DNA of 64,000 nucleotides from JAAYDY01 sp964500225 (GCA_964500225.1 CAZCOA010000003.1:62001-126000); one strand, 5' to 3'. Counted from the first letter of the stretch, positions 42,947 to 52,406 are shown. Translations and numbers: made by a program. Notes: generated from the sequence alone by a model not told the origin.

Positions 42947-44257
42947 ATGGCCACCAAGGGCATGAGCGCGTTGGCGATGGGGGCGGCGGTGGAGCCGCTG
43001 AAGGCCCGGCAGATCGAGGCGGCGTACAAGATTGCCCAGGAGCGGTTTGCCGCGTTGGGCGTCAACACCGACAAGGCGATCCGGGCGGCGCTGGCGGTGC
43101 CGATTTCGGTTCATTGCTGGCAGGCCGACGACGTCAAGGGGCTGGAGGTCAAGGCCGGTGCGACCGACGGCGGCGGCATTCAGGCCACGGGAAACTATCC
43201 CGGGGCGGCCCGCAACGGCGACGAGATTCGCGCCGACTTCGATTTCGCGCTGACGCTGTTGCCCGGGCGATGGAAATTCAACCTGCACGCGATGTACGCC
43301 GAGACGGGCGGCAAACGCGTGGATCGCAACGCCCTAATGCCGCGTCATTTCGCCCGGTGGATCGACTGGGCGGCCTCGCGGAAACTCGGCCTGGACTTCA
43401 ACCCGACGTGCTTTGCCCATCCGATGGTCAAGGACGGGCTGACGTTGTCGAGCGAGGACAAGGGCGTTCGGGAGTTCTGGATCGAGCACTGCATCGCGTG
43501 CCGCAAGATCGGCCAGGCGATGGCCCGGCGGCTGGGTCCGTGCGTGACGAATATCTGGATCCCCGATGGTCGCAAGGACGCCACGGCCGACCGGTGGGGT
43601 CCGCGCGAGCGGCTGATCGGATCGCTGGACAAGGTGCTCGCGCGGAAGATGCCGCCGAACATCGATGCGGTGGAAAGCAAACTGTTCGGCATCGGGCTGG
43701 AGGATTACACGGTCGGGTCGAACGAGTTCTATCTGCTCTATGCCCAGTCGCGCGGGGTGGTGCCGTGCTTCGACCTGGGGCACTTCCACCTGACCGAGAG
43801 CGTGGCCGACAAGCTCTCGGGCACGCTGAGTTTCGTGGACAAGGTGCTGATTCACGCGAGCCGCCCGATCCGCTGGGACAGCGACCACGTGACGCGGCTG
43901 AATGACGATGTGAAGGCCGTGTGCGACGAGGCGGTGCGCGGCGGCGCGGTGGACCGGATCTACTGGGCGCTGGACTTTTTCGACGCGAGCCTCAACCGCG
44001 TGGCGGCGTGGGTGATCGGGTCGCGGACGGTGCGCAAGGGGCTGCTGCGGGCGATGCTCGAGCCGCATGCCCTGGCCGTGAAGGCCGAGTACGCCGGCAA
44101 CGGGGCGGCCAAGCTGGCCCTGGCCGAGTACCGTGAGGAGTTGCCGTTCGGCGCGGTGTGGGATTACCTGTGCCTGAAGGCCGGCGTGCCGGCCGGGCTG
44201 AGCTGGCTGGACGCCGTGGCCGGCTACGAGCGGAAGGTGCTCGCCGAGCGCTGCTGA
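42947..44257 (+). CDS. rhaA: L-rhamnose isomerase
   Basis: This 436-residue TIM-barrel enzyme converts L-rhamnose to L-rhamnulose with a divalent metal. Family motifs are PISVHCWQADDVKGLE, RWKFNLHAMYAETGG, the metal-site region GSNEFYLLYAQSRGV and CFDLGHFHLTESVADKL, and the late RWDSDHVTRLNDD. The length is slightly above the usual 420. It has its own promoter and is followed by an aldo/keto reductase after 11 bases, so these two are an operon. Rhamnulokinase and the aldolase are not in the window. Confidence 0.95.
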   Translation: MATKGMSALAMGAAVEPLKARQIEAAYKIAQERFAALGVNTDKAIRAALAVPISVHCWQADDVKGLEVKAGATDGGGIQATGNYPGAARNGDEIRADFDFALTLLPGRWKFNLHAMYAETGGKRVDRNALMPRHFARWIDWAASRKLGLDFNPTCFAHPMVKDGLTLSSEDKGVREFWIEHCIACRKIGQAMARRLGPCVTNIWIPDGRKDATADRWGPRERLIGSLDKVLARKMPPNIDAVESKLFGIGLEDYTVGSNEFYLLYAQSRGVVPCFDLGHFHLTESVADKLSGTLSFVDKVLIHASRPIRWDSDHVTRLNDDVKAVCDEAVRGGAVDRIYWALDFFDASLNRVAAWVIGSRTVRKGLLRAMLEPHALAVKAEYAGNGAAKLALAEYREELPFGAVWDYLCLKAGVPAGLSWLDAVAGYERKVLAERC

Positions 44258-44268
44258 GGAGAACGCGC

Positions 44269-45261
44269 GTGACGCTGCGACGACGCCTCATGCCGGGGAC
44301 GGACCTGGACCTGTCGGTGATCTGTCTGGGCACGGTGCCCATGGGCGGCGCGATCAGCGAGGACGATAGCTTCCGCCTGTTGGACGCCTACGTGGAACTG
44401 GGCGGCAACTTCATCGACACGGCCGAAAGTTACAGCAACTGGCTCGACGTCGGCAAGTCGCAGGCGGAAGTGCGGCTGGGGCGGTGGTTGAAGTCGCGCG
44501 GCCTGGCCCGTCAGGTGACCGTGGCGACCAAGGGCGGGCACCCGCTCTGGGAATCGCTCGACCGCATGCGTCTGGGGCCCGAGGAACTGCGCAGCGACAT
44601 CGACGGCAGCCGCCAGCGCCTGGGGCTGGAGCAGTTGCCGCTCTATTATCTGCACCGTGACGACCCGGCCCGGCCCGTGGACGAGATCATGGGCGCGCTC
44701 GCCGAGGCCGTGGCCGCCGGCAAGATTCGTTACATCGCGTGCAGCAACTGGCGGGCCGAGCGGATCGCCGCGGCGCAGCAGTATGCACGCGAGCACGGGT
44801 TGCCGCAATTCGTGGCCGATCAGATGCGGTGGAGCCTGGGGCGTGTGAATCCCGCGAGCCAGAAGATTCCAGGGCTGGTCGAGATGGATGCGACACTCCA
44901 TGCGTACCATCGGGCGACGGGCCTGGCGGCCGTGGCGTACTCGTCGCAGGCCCAGGGCTTCTTCTCGGGCGCCTACGGGCGCGGCATCCTGCATCCGCCG
45001 ACTCGCGCCGGCCAGAAAGTGAACGCCTACTACTACAACGAGGACAACCTGGCCCGGCTGGACCGTGTTCGAGACTTGGCCGCCCGCAAGCGCGTCGCGA
45101 CCACGCACGTGGCCCTGGCCTACCTGTTCGCCCAGCCGTTTGCCGTCTATCCGATCATCGGATGTAGCACGGTCGAACACCTGCGCGACTCGTGCGCCGC
45201 GGACGGCGTACACCTTACTGAGGCCGAGGCTCGGTGGCTGGAGACGGGGCAGCGGGCCTGA
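44269..45261 (+). CDS. Aldo/keto reductase
   Basis: This 330-residue enzyme has the complete AKR tetrad: Asp and Tyr in FIDTAESYSNWL, Lys in VTVATKGG and His in YYLHRDD. Unlike the two other reductases in the window it has no Fe-S tail. The GTG at 44269 has GAGGAG at good spacing, 11 bases after the rhaA stop, so it is translated in the same operon. It may act on a deoxy-sugar or on lactaldehyde made from rhamnose; this is an inference from position only. Its 3' end overlaps the convergent deacetylase gene by 47 bases. Confidence 0.9.
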   Translation: MTLRRRLMPGTDLDLSVICLGTVPMGGAISEDDSFRLLDAYVELGGNFIDTAESYSNWLDVGKSQAEVRLGRWLKSRGLARQVTVATKGGHPLWESLDRMRLGPEELRSDIDGSRQRLGLEQLPLYYLHRDDPARPVDEIMGALAEAVAAGKIRYIACSNWRAERIAAAQQYAREHGLPQFVADQMRWSLGRVNPASQKIPGLVEMDATLHAYHRATGLAAVAYSSQAQGFFSGAYGRGILHPPTRAGQKVNAYYYNEDNLARLDRVRDLAARKRVATTHVALAYLFAQPFAVYPIIGCSTVEHLRDSCAADGVHLTEAEARWLETGQRA

Positions 45262-46369
45262 GCGTTACCTCGCCGCGGTCGGGCACGGCCTTGACCAGAG
45301 CGAACTTGCCGCCATCGTGTTCGACGAGGCGGACGTCCACGGGCTTGTCGCCCTGGGTCGCCGTGACGGCCGACCAGGCGTTGTCCACGCGGACCTTCAC
45401 GGTCAGCGGAAAGTCATAGAGGGCGTCGTCCATGCGATCGGTCAGGACGAAGCGGATGTGCTTGTCGTCGGCCGCGGCAACCTTCAGTGTGGCCGTGTCG
45501 CGCTGCTGGCCGTAAAGGACCACTTCGCGGAACAGGCCGACCCAGATGTCGGCCTCCTTGCTCTTCAGATACATGAGGTTCGCCGCCACCTTCTCGGCGT
45601 TGGCTTGTTTCTCTTCGTCGGTTTTGCCGTTGTGGACGCCGTGGTAATGGGAGCACAACCACCCGCGATAGTACCCATAGGGTCCGCGCTTGAGCTGTTC
45701 TTTGTCGAGGATCTTGTTGACGAGTTCCTCGTTGATGGTGGCGCTATTGGTCAGAAGATAGTAAATGCGGTTGGCCTGGTTGGGGGCGCCGACGGTGCCG
45801 CGGCCGGCGATGTAGTATTTGGCGGCGACGGCCGGATCGTTCTGGACGGGGTGCTTGCCGCCGGGGTAGGCCAGGACGATGACACGGTGACCGGCAATCT
45901 CTTTTTCGATGGCGGCCTTGGAGTCGCGGTACTCGGCTTCGATGTCGAGTCGGCCGTGCAGGTGCGAGACGGTGTGCGACTGGACGTCGTGGCCGAGGGC
46001 CTTGAGTTTGCGGAAGTCGTCCCAGGTGCCCCAGAGGCCGCCGCCGACGCGCTCGGTGATGACGAACCACGTGAAGCGGAATCCGGTCTTCTCGCCCATG
46101 GCGATCCACCACGGGTGGTCGGGCGCCCAGTTGTCGTCGATGGTGATGCTGGCGGCGGCGAGTTTGTCGTCCGCCCAGAGACAGACGGACGCTTCGCCGG
46201 GCTTGGCGGGCCAGACGCGATCGGTCAACTCGAATCGCGGTTTTTCGGGTTTGTCGGCCAGGACGCGCAGGGCGGAGCCGGAATCGACCTCCTCGGCCGT
46301 CGCCGAAGCGCAAAAAAACACCACGGTCCATGCGGCCAGAGCCGCAGACGTCGCCCATCCGCAACGCAT
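45215..46369 (-). CDS. Secreted polysaccharide deacetylase-like protein (NodB fold)
   Basis: This 384-residue protein has a signal peptide (AALAAWTVVFFCASATAEE) and a NodB-type domain. The metal-binding motifs are ASITIDDNWA with the catalytic Asp pair and DVQSHTVSHLHG with the zinc His residues, and YPGGKHP as motif 3. A beta-rich C-terminal extension of about 110 residues follows. It probably removes acetyl groups from an extracellular polysaccharide. The ATG at 46369 has AAAGGGAT about 8 bases upstream; two more Met codons lie before it. Its 3' end overlaps a convergent reductase gene. Confidence 0.87.
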   Translation of the reverse strand: MRCGWATSAALAAWTVVFFCASATAEEVDSGSALRVLADKPEKPRFELTDRVWPAKPGEASVCLWADDKLAAASITIDDNWAPDHPWWIAMGEKTGFRFTWFVITERVGGGLWGTWDDFRKLKALGHDVQSHTVSHLHGRLDIEAEYRDSKAAIEKEIAGHRVIVLAYPGGKHPVQNDPAVAAKYYIAGRGTVGAPNQANRIYYLLTNSATINEELVNKILDKEQLKRGPYGYYRGWLCSHYHGVHNGKTDEEKQANAEKVAANLMYLKSKEADIWVGLFREVVLYGQQRDTATLKVAAADDKHIRFVLTDRMDDALYDFPLTVKVRVDNAWSAVTATQGDKPVDVRLVEHDGGKFALVKAVPDRGEVTLRPAAPSPATEPRPQ

Positions 46370-46434
46370 GCTCATCCCTTTCCCAGACTCGTACCACCAG
46401 CGCGATTGGCCTCCGCGGGAGGCCGCACTGTAAT

Positions 46435-46463
46435 ATTGTATAGCCAACCTCGTCGGAAGACAA
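46435..46463 (-). promoter_or_regulatory. Promoter of the polysaccharide deacetylase
   Basis: TTGTCT (46463-46458) and TACAAT (46440-46435) on the minus strand are 17 bases apart. Confidence 0.55.
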
Positions 46464-46581
46464 CTCCGGGCGGCTATTGACTCTAGGCGCGGGGGCGGTC
46501 GGTCCGATTTATCATAGAGCGCCCGACGGCCGGTGCGAACCGGACGTCCCGCAACACGCGGTGCAACGAAAGGAGAGTCTA

Positions 46582-48783
46582 ATGAGCGACATCCGCCTGG
46601 TGCCGATGGAAAAAATCGGCTTCGATTTCATCGAAGGGCCGTACCTGCCTCCCGGTTGCGACGAGTACTATCTGCGGAACCAGCAGGCGTTGCGGCCGGT
46701 GTCGGACTATCGGCCGTTGTCGGGAAAGGAAATCGAGGTGCTGGTCCGCAACGGCAACACGTGCGACAACTGGGCGAACATTCTGGTGGCGGACCAGTTC
46801 TGCCCCGACCACGTCCACGGGTGCGACTTCCGCGGGCTGGTGCGCATCGGGCGGCTGGATCCGGTCTTCCTGGAGTACCACGAACTGCGCCTGGCGGCCG
46901 GGCTGTACAACAGCCAGATCATCTCGTGCGACTTCGGCGACAACGTGGCCGTTCACAACGTCAACTACCTGGCCAACTACATCATCGGCAACCAGACGAT
47001 CCTGCTCAATATCAACGAGGTGCAGACCAGCAACCACGCGAAATTCGGCAACGGCATCGTCAAGGAAGGCGAGCCCGAGAGCGTCCGCATCTGGCTCGAC
47101 CTGTGGAACGAAACGGGCACGCGCGGCGTGCTGCCCTTCGACGGCATGATCGCCGCCGACGCCATGCTGTGGTGCAAATACCGCGGCCACAGCGCGCTGA
47201 TGGAGCACTTCAAGGCGATCACCCAGCGCAGCTTCGATCCGCGCCGCGGCTTCTACGGCACGATCGGCAACGAGACGGTCATCAAGGATTGCCGCATCAT
47301 CAAGGACGTCAAGATCGGCGACCACGCGTACATCAAAGGCGCGAACAAATTGAAGAACCTGACCGTCAACTCCAGCCGCGAGGAGCCGTCGCAGATCGGC
47401 GAAGGCTGCGAATTGGTCAACGGCATCATGGGCTACGGGTGCAAGATCTTCTACGGCGTCAAGGCGGTGCGGTTCGTCACGGGTCGCAACTGTCAGGTGA
47501 AGTACGGCGCGCGGCTCATCAACTCGTACATGGGCGACAACAGCACCGTCTCCTGCTGCGAGATCCTGAACAACCTGATCTTCCCGGCCCACGAGCAGCA
47601 TCACAACAACAGCTTCTTGTGCTCGGCGGTGACCCTGGGCCAGAGCAACATCGCCGCCGGAGCGACCATCGGGTCGAACCACAATTCGCGCACCAACGAC
47701 GGCGAACTGATGGCCGGCCGCGGCTTCTGGCCCGGTCTGTGCACGAGCCTGAAGCACAACAGCCGCTTCGCGTCGTTCACGCTCCTGTCGAAGGGGGCCT
47801 ATCCGGCCGAACTGGACGTGCGGCTGCCGTTCAGCCTGATCAGCAACGACGAGGCCCATGACCGCCTGCTGGTCATGCCGGCCTACTGGTTCCTGCACAA
47901 CATGTACGCCCTGGCTCGCAACGCGTGGAAGTTCCACGACCGCGACCGCCGCGTCCACAAGGTGCAGCACATCGAGTTCGATTACCTGGCCCCGGACACG
48001 GTGGAAGAGATGTTCACCGGGTTGGAGCTGCTGGAGCGGTGGGTGGGGCGGGCCTGGCTGCGCCGGGCCGGCGATCGCTCGTGCGACGACGCGACGGCGC
48101 AGGCCGAGGGACGCCGCCTGCTGGCCGCCGACAGCGTCGAGGTGGACGCCCTGGAGGTGCTCGGCGAACAGGTGGAAAACACCCGCCGCAAGACGGTGAT
48201 CCTGAAGGCGCGCCAGGCATGGGCCGAGTACCGCAAGATGATCCTGTATTACGGCGTCAAGACGCTGATGGCATGGCTGGAGGTCGACCCGTCGCGGACG
48301 TTGGAGGCGATGGTGCGGCGCCTGGCCGCTCCGCGCGTTACGCGATGGGTCAACCTGGGCGGGCAACTGGTGACGGGGCCCGACCTCGACGCGCTGATCG
48401 ACCGCATCCCGAGCCTGGGCGATTGGAACCAGATTCACGCCGAGTACGACCGGCTGTGGGCGCGCTACGGCGAGGACAAGACGCGGCACGCGCTGGCGAG
48501 TCTGCTGGACGTCGAGGGCATGACTGCCGCCGATCTGACGGCGGCGCGGTGGCGCGGGCTGCTGGACCGGGCCGTCGCGATTCAAAACGAGATTGCCGAC
48601 CGGACCTACCAGTCGCGAGCCAAGGACTACCAGGGCCACTTCCGGACGATGCACTTCGCGACGCCCGAGGAGATGAAGGCGGTGGTCGGCACGGTGGACG
48701 ACAACAGCTTCGTCAAACAGGTGCGCCGCGAGGCCGAGGCGTTTGCGGCTCGGGCGGCGGCCCTGAAGGGCGCGGCCTCATGA
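46582..48783 (+). CDS. DUF4954 family protein with left-handed beta-helix
   Basis: This 733-residue protein is a DUF4954 member. Its central 300 residues show repeated hexapeptide strands of a left-handed beta-helix as in acyl- or nucleotidyl-sugar transferases (SQIISCDFGDNVAVHNVNYL, FYGTIGNETVIKDCRIIKD, VKIGDHAYIKGANKLKNL, KYGARLINSYMGDNSTVS). The C-terminal third is helical. DUF4954 occurs mainly in Bacteroidota and Planctomycetota and has no proven activity; a sugar-nucleotide or acyl transferase role is only suggested by the fold. AAGGAGAG precedes the ATG. No signal peptide is present, so it is cytoplasmic. Confidence 0.92.
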   Translation: MSDIRLVPMEKIGFDFIEGPYLPPGCDEYYLRNQQALRPVSDYRPLSGKEIEVLVRNGNTCDNWANILVADQFCPDHVHGCDFRGLVRIGRLDPVFLEYHELRLAAGLYNSQIISCDFGDNVAVHNVNYLANYIIGNQTILLNINEVQTSNHAKFGNGIVKEGEPESVRIWLDLWNETGTRGVLPFDGMIAADAMLWCKYRGHSALMEHFKAITQRSFDPRRGFYGTIGNETVIKDCRIIKDVKIGDHAYIKGANKLKNLTVNSSREEPSQIGEGCELVNGIMGYGCKIFYGVKAVRFVTGRNCQVKYGARLINSYMGDNSTVSCCEILNNLIFPAHEQHHNNSFLCSAVTLGQSNIAAGATIGSNHNSRTNDGELMAGRGFWPGLCTSLKHNSRFASFTLLSKGAYPAELDVRLPFSLISNDEAHDRLLVMPAYWFLHNMYALARNAWKFHDRDRRVHKVQHIEFDYLAPDTVEEMFTGLELLERWVGRAWLRRAGDRSCDDATAQAEGRRLLAADSVEVDALEVLGEQVENTRRKTVILKARQAWAEYRKMILYYGVKTLMAWLEVDPSRTLEAMVRRLAAPRVTRWVNLGGQLVTGPDLDALIDRIPSLGDWNQIHAEYDRLWARYGEDKTRHALASLLDVEGMTAADLTAARWRGLLDRAVAIQNEIADRTYQSRAKDYQGHFRTMHFATPEEMKAVVGTVDDNSFVKQVRREAEAFAARAAALKGAAS

Positions 48784-48819
48784 GCGGCGGGCCGCAGTGC
48801 AAATCCTGCACATCCTGAG

Positions 48820-48860
48820 AAAAAAGACGACACCCGCCCTGATCGGCAGGGCGGGTGTCG
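48820..48860 (-). terminator. Intrinsic terminator of the SIS-PFK transcript
   Basis: A perfect 14-bp stem (48828-48841 with 48847-48860) with a 5-base loop is followed on the minus strand by TCTTTTTT. It lies between two convergent genes; the U tract fits the minus-strand SIS gene. Confidence 0.88.
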
Positions 48861-48894
48861 GCATCTCGTGAAGGAGGTTCCGGCATCACACCGG

Positions 48895-49911
48895 TCAACC
48901 GGCGATTTCGTTGCCCACCTTGCGGGCGCGTTCGGCCTTGTCCAGGTTGATGTCCAGGGCCAGGCCGATCTCGACCAGCAGGTTCCATCCGGCCGCCAGG
49001 TACACGTACGGCGTCATCTCGCCGGCGTCCGGCACGAGGATCGTCGGAAACGGCGTCGGCTTGGTCCCGATGGCCACGACCGTCAGGCCCACGCCGTCCA
49101 CCAGGACGCTCTTGAACTTGTCGATCTCGGCCTCGATCGGATCGACCACGAAGACCACGTCCTTCGGGCTCATCACCTCTTCGATGCCGTGGACGGCATA
49201 GGTGCCTTCGAGGAAGTCGCTCTTGCGCCGGGTGATTTCGTTGGTCTTCAGCGTCAGCTCTTCGGCCACGCCGTCGTTGTAGCCGGCGAAGTAGATGGTC
49301 GGGGCCGTGCAGGCGGCCTCGACGATCTGCGGGTCGATGCGCACCGACAGGGCGGCCTCGAGTTTCTTGTCCAGGCCTTTCATATCGGCCGCCATGTTGC
49401 GGCCGGCGATGCGGCTCAGGATCGCCTGGTACGTCAAGGCCTGCTCGGCCACGCTCTTGGTCGCCGCCACGGCCGTTTCCCAGCCGCACGTCAGCACGTA
49501 CGTCCGGTCGGCGGCCTGCTCCAGGACGGTCTTCTCGTTGGCCGTCAGGCCGTAGCGGTGCCGGTGGCCGGCCTGTCCGAGGTTCCGCAGCAGGGTGACG
49601 ACCTCGCTGGTGCGGCCGGAGTTCGAGGCCCCGAAGACCGCGAACTTCGACAGGTCATACGTAGCCGCCTGACGCGACCCATCCGTGGCCACCTGGAGGT
49701 CCATGCCCCAGGTCAGAGCCTTGCGGATGGCGTTCTTGGCGGGGAAAATGCGGCTGGAGCCTTCGCCCGTCAGAAACAGCCGCCCCACCTTCGCGATCTC
49801 GTCGGCCGTCTGGGCCGTCCGGTTCACGTCGAACTTCCGGACCACGCCGACCACGTCCATCATCTCGCGGCACAGCGAGAACTTCGTGTACTTCTCGGAC
49901 TTGCTGTTCAT
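48895..49911 (-). CDS. SIS domain phosphosugar-binding protein (GlmS/AgaS-like)
   Basis: This 338-residue protein has two SIS domains, the sugar-phosphate binding unit of GlmS isomerase halves. The first shows RLFLTGEGSSRIFPAKN and FAVFGASNSGRTSEVVTLL, the second IYFAGYNDGVAEELTLKTNE. The glutaminase domain of GlmS is missing, so a deaminase/isomerase or a regulatory sugar-phosphate sensor is likely. AAGGAAGGGA precedes the ATG at 49911. It follows the PFK gene by 62 bases on the same strand and precedes a terminator, so the pair is an operon. Confidence 0.88.
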   Translation of the reverse strand: MNSKSEKYTKFSLCREMMDVVGVVRKFDVNRTAQTADEIAKVGRLFLTGEGSSRIFPAKNAIRKALTWGMDLQVATDGSRQAATYDLSKFAVFGASNSGRTSEVVTLLRNLGQAGHRHRYGLTANEKTVLEQAADRTYVLTCGWETAVAATKSVAEQALTYQAILSRIAGRNMAADMKGLDKKLEAALSVRIDPQIVEAACTAPTIYFAGYNDGVAEELTLKTNEITRRKSDFLEGTYAVHGIEEVMSPKDVVFVVDPIEAEIDKFKSVLVDGVGLTVVAIGTKPTPFPTILVPDAGEMTPYVYLAAGWNLLVEIGLALDINLDKAERARKVGNEIAG

Positions 49912-49973
49912 GGCATCCCTTCCTTGTTCCGGGCTGATGTTTCTGAGTCTGGTTGGCTGCGGCGCGGCGGGCG

Positions 49974-51185
49974 TCACTGCCCCGCCCGGGCCGGCACGTA
50001 TTTCAAGTCGGCGAACTCCGGCAGCGGCCCGACCAGCGGCCGCAGGTACTCCACGAACGCCTCGGTCGGCATGTTCCCGGCTTCGTTGATGAACGCGTCG
50101 GGCATGGGCTTGGCCCGCACGGCCACGTCGGCCAGCGGCGCCGTCCCGGTCGTCGCACGGTACGGCGAGTTCGACTCGCGGACCAGGGTGACCATGACGC
50201 CGCCCTGGCCCTGGCCGGCCAATCGCGCGGCCTCGCGGCCGCAGGCGTAGGCCTCGTCCAGGTCCAGCGTCACGGCCCGGTCGATGGCGCACATGCACAG
50301 GGACTCGGTGATCTGGAACTCGCCGCGCCAGCCGAAGCGGTCGCAGATCATGCGGTGCAGGTTCATCGCGACGCTGGAGCCGCCCATGGCGCCGTACTCG
50401 ACGTTGGCGAACTTGTCGCGCGTCTGCGAGGCCGAAACCGGCGTGCCGTCGGCGTACTTGAGCCCTTCGCCGCAGAAAATCGACACGTAGCCGTACTTCT
50501 TGTGCGCCTGCTCGACGTCGGCCAGGAACCGCTCGCGGTCGAAGACGCGTTCGGGCAGGTACACCAGGTGCGGCGCGTCGGCCTCCGAACGTTTGGCGAG
50601 GACCGAGGCGGCCGTCAGCCACCCGGCGTCGCGGCCGATGCTCTGGTAGATGACGAACTGGTCCACGCGCTGCATGTCGCGGGCCAGGCGTCCGGCCTCC
50701 AGGGCGCTCAGCGCCACGTACCGGGCCGCACTGCCGTAACCCGGCGTGTGGTCGGTGCCGAACAGGTCGTTGTCCACCGTCTTCGGCACGCCGACGCCGA
50801 TCAGGTCGTAGCCCTGACTGTTGGCGTAGGCGGTGACACGATGGATGGTGTCCATCGTGTCGTTGCCGCCGATGAGGAAGAAGTACCGGACGTTGAACTC
50901 TTTGAGCCGCTGGAGAATGAGCGGCAAATCCGGCTCCTTGACCTTGTGTCGCGACGAGCCCAGAGCCGACGACGGCGTCCGCCGCAGGGATTGCAGTGTT
51001 TCGGCGGATTCGGCCGACAGGTCGATGAGGTTGCCGGCCATGAACCCTTCGATGCCCCATCGCATGCCGTACACGCGGCCAATGCCGGGCACGTCCCGGG
51101 CTCCGTCCACGACGCCCACGAGGCTCGCATTGATGACGCTGGTCGGACCGCCCGACTGGCCGACAATGGCATTACCCTTCAACAT
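49974..51185 (-). CDS. pfp: Phosphofructokinase, pyrophosphate-dependent type
   Basis: This 403-residue protein belongs to the PFK family. FFLIGGNDTMDT replaces the GGDGS of ATP-dependent enzymes, and the Lys in GVPKTVDNDLFGTDHTPGYGSA replaces the Gly; both changes mark pyrophosphate-dependent enzymes. The start INASLVGVVDGAR and IGRDAGWLTAAS are also typical. It should reversibly phosphorylate fructose 6-phosphate with PPi, serving glycolysis and gluconeogenesis. The ATG follows AAGGAG. It is co-transcribed with the SIS gene. Confidence 0.93.
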   Translation of the reverse strand: MLKGNAIVGQSGGPTSVINASLVGVVDGARDVPGIGRVYGMRWGIEGFMAGNLIDLSAESAETLQSLRRTPSSALGSSRHKVKEPDLPLILQRLKEFNVRYFFLIGGNDTMDTIHRVTAYANSQGYDLIGVGVPKTVDNDLFGTDHTPGYGSAARYVALSALEAGRLARDMQRVDQFVIYQSIGRDAGWLTAASVLAKRSEADAPHLVYLPERVFDRERFLADVEQAHKKYGYVSIFCGEGLKYADGTPVSASQTRDKFANVEYGAMGGSSVAMNLHRMICDRFGWRGEFQITESLCMCAIDRAVTLDLDEAYACGREAARLAGQGQGGVMVTLVRESNSPYRATTGTAPLADVAVRAKPMPDAFINEAGNMPTEAFVEYLRPLVGPLPEFADLKYVPARAGQ

Positions 51186-51221
51186 CGTGCTGTTCTCCTT
51201 CGCGTTGACGCTTGACGGCGC

Positions 51222-51250
51222 TTGACACCCGGGGTCGCGATTTTTAGGCT
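51222..51250 (+). promoter_or_regulatory. Promoter giving a leaderless mRNA for the 253-residue gene
   Basis: TTGACA (51222-51227) and TAGGCT (51245-51250) are 17 bases apart, and the ATG begins 7 bases after the -10 box. Two more TTGACG copies lie just upstream (51205-51210 and 51212-51217). Confidence 0.5.
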
Positions 51251-51256
51251 ACCGTT

Positions 51257-52018
51257 ATGAATAAGGCGACTATCCTGTATGCGGGTGACACGTCACTGTG
51301 CGGGGCTGCGGCCTACCTGGGCGGCGTCCTCGCCCATGCCGGGCTGTCGTTCGACTACGTTGCCGGCGACACCCCGATTTCGGCCGCTCTCCACAGCGCA
51401 GAACACACCTTGTACATTATCAGCGACTACCCTGTCAAGAACCTGCGAGATGCGGATTTCGACCGGCTGGTCGGCCGCGTGCGCGACGGGGCGGGGCTGC
51501 TCATGATCGGCGGCTGGGAATCGTTCCACGGAGCGGCCGGCGAATATGGCGGCACGCCCCTGGCCGAGGCGCTGCCGGTCGAAATCGCCGCCGCCGACGA
51601 CCGCGTGAACTGCGCGCAGCCGTGCCTGGTCGAGAAGCTGCGCGACCATCCGATCGTGGCCGGACTGCCGCTGGACCGGCCTCCGGGCATCGGCGGCTAC
51701 AACCGCGTGACGCCCAGGGCCGAGGCCACGACGATTCTGGCCGCACGACATTTCGCCGTGTCGCGGGCCGCCGACGGAGCGTACACCTTCACCAAGGGCG
51801 AGGCCGCGCCGCTGCTGGTCGTCGGCACGTGCGGCCGGGGTCGCACGGCGGCGTTCGCCAGCGACGTGGCGCCGCACTGGGTGGGCGGCCTGGTGGACTG
51901 GGGCGACGCCCGCGTGGCCGCCCGCGCGCCGCAGACCGAGGCCGGCGACGTCGAGGTCGGTTCCTGGTATGCCCGGTTCTTCACGAACCTGGTGCGGTGG
52001 ACGGCTGGGCTCTTGTAA
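51257..52018 (+). CDS. Putative glutamine amidotransferase-like protein
   Basis: This 253-residue protein resembles the putative glutamine amidotransferase family (class I GATase-like fold). ATILYAGDTSLCGAAAYLGGVL starts the fold, DYPVKNLRDADFDRLVGRV and GAGLLMIGGWESFHGAAGEYGG follow, and PLLVVGTCGRGRTAAFASDVAPHW closes it. The nucleophilic Cys normally found at the strand-turn is not obvious, so glutaminase activity is doubtful. There is no ribosome-binding site, and the promoter places the transcription start at or next to the ATG. Confidence 0.8.
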   Translation: MNKATILYAGDTSLCGAAAYLGGVLAHAGLSFDYVAGDTPISAALHSAEHTLYIISDYPVKNLRDADFDRLVGRVRDGAGLLMIGGWESFHGAAGEYGGTPLAEALPVEIAAADDRVNCAQPCLVEKLRDHPIVAGLPLDRPPGIGGYNRVTPRAEATTILAARHFAVSRAADGAYTFTKGEAAPLLVVGTCGRGRTAAFASDVAPHWVGGLVDWGDARVAARAPQTEAGDVEVGSWYARFFTNLVRWTAGLL

Positions 52019-52055
52019 TTCCCAACTCGGATTGCCGAATGCGGAGGACAACCCG

Positions 52056-52331
52056 GTGACAACACTTCTTGCAGCCGCGGCGCAGAGCGAGAGCCTGCCG
52101 CAGGCGCTTCGGGTTTTTCTGGCCCTGGGGACATTCTGGTGGTGCGTCATCGTGGGCTTCCGGATCCTCTGGATCTACGCGTTCTGCCGCATCGCGTCGC
52201 GCGTCGGCCGCCACTGGTCCTGGGGCCTGCTGACGCTGATTCCGGCGGGGGAAGTGCTCGTGGTGCTGATCCTGGCGTTCGGCGCCTGCCCGAAAGAGTG
52301 CAAAACGAGCCGTGACAAAAAAGGAACGTGA
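52056..52331 (+). CDS. Small membrane protein, unknown function
   Basis: This 91-residue protein has two hydrophobic segments (FLALGTFWWCVIVGFRILWI and LLTLIPAGEVLVVLILAF), so it is a small membrane protein with a basic loop between them. The GTG at 52056 has GGAGGA 7 bases upstream, giving strong support for translation. It follows the amidotransferase-like gene by 37 bases. No family is recognised. Confidence 0.62.
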   Translation: MTTLLAAAAQSESLPQALRVFLALGTFWWCVIVGFRILWIYAFCRIASRVGRHWSWGLLTLIPAGEVLVVLILAFGACPKECKTSRDKKGT

Positions 52332-52406
52332 GGTCGCGCGGCGATTCGCTCGACCGGTGCGGCGCCGCCGTCCACGCGCGTCGGGCGGCCATGGCGCCTG
52401 ACGGCC

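Noticed and set aside
49912..51060. Upstream extension of the SIS protein frame
   Set aside because: The extension overlaps the pfp gene in another frame and is Arg/Gly-rich; the SIS domain starts at 49911 after a good ribosome-binding site.
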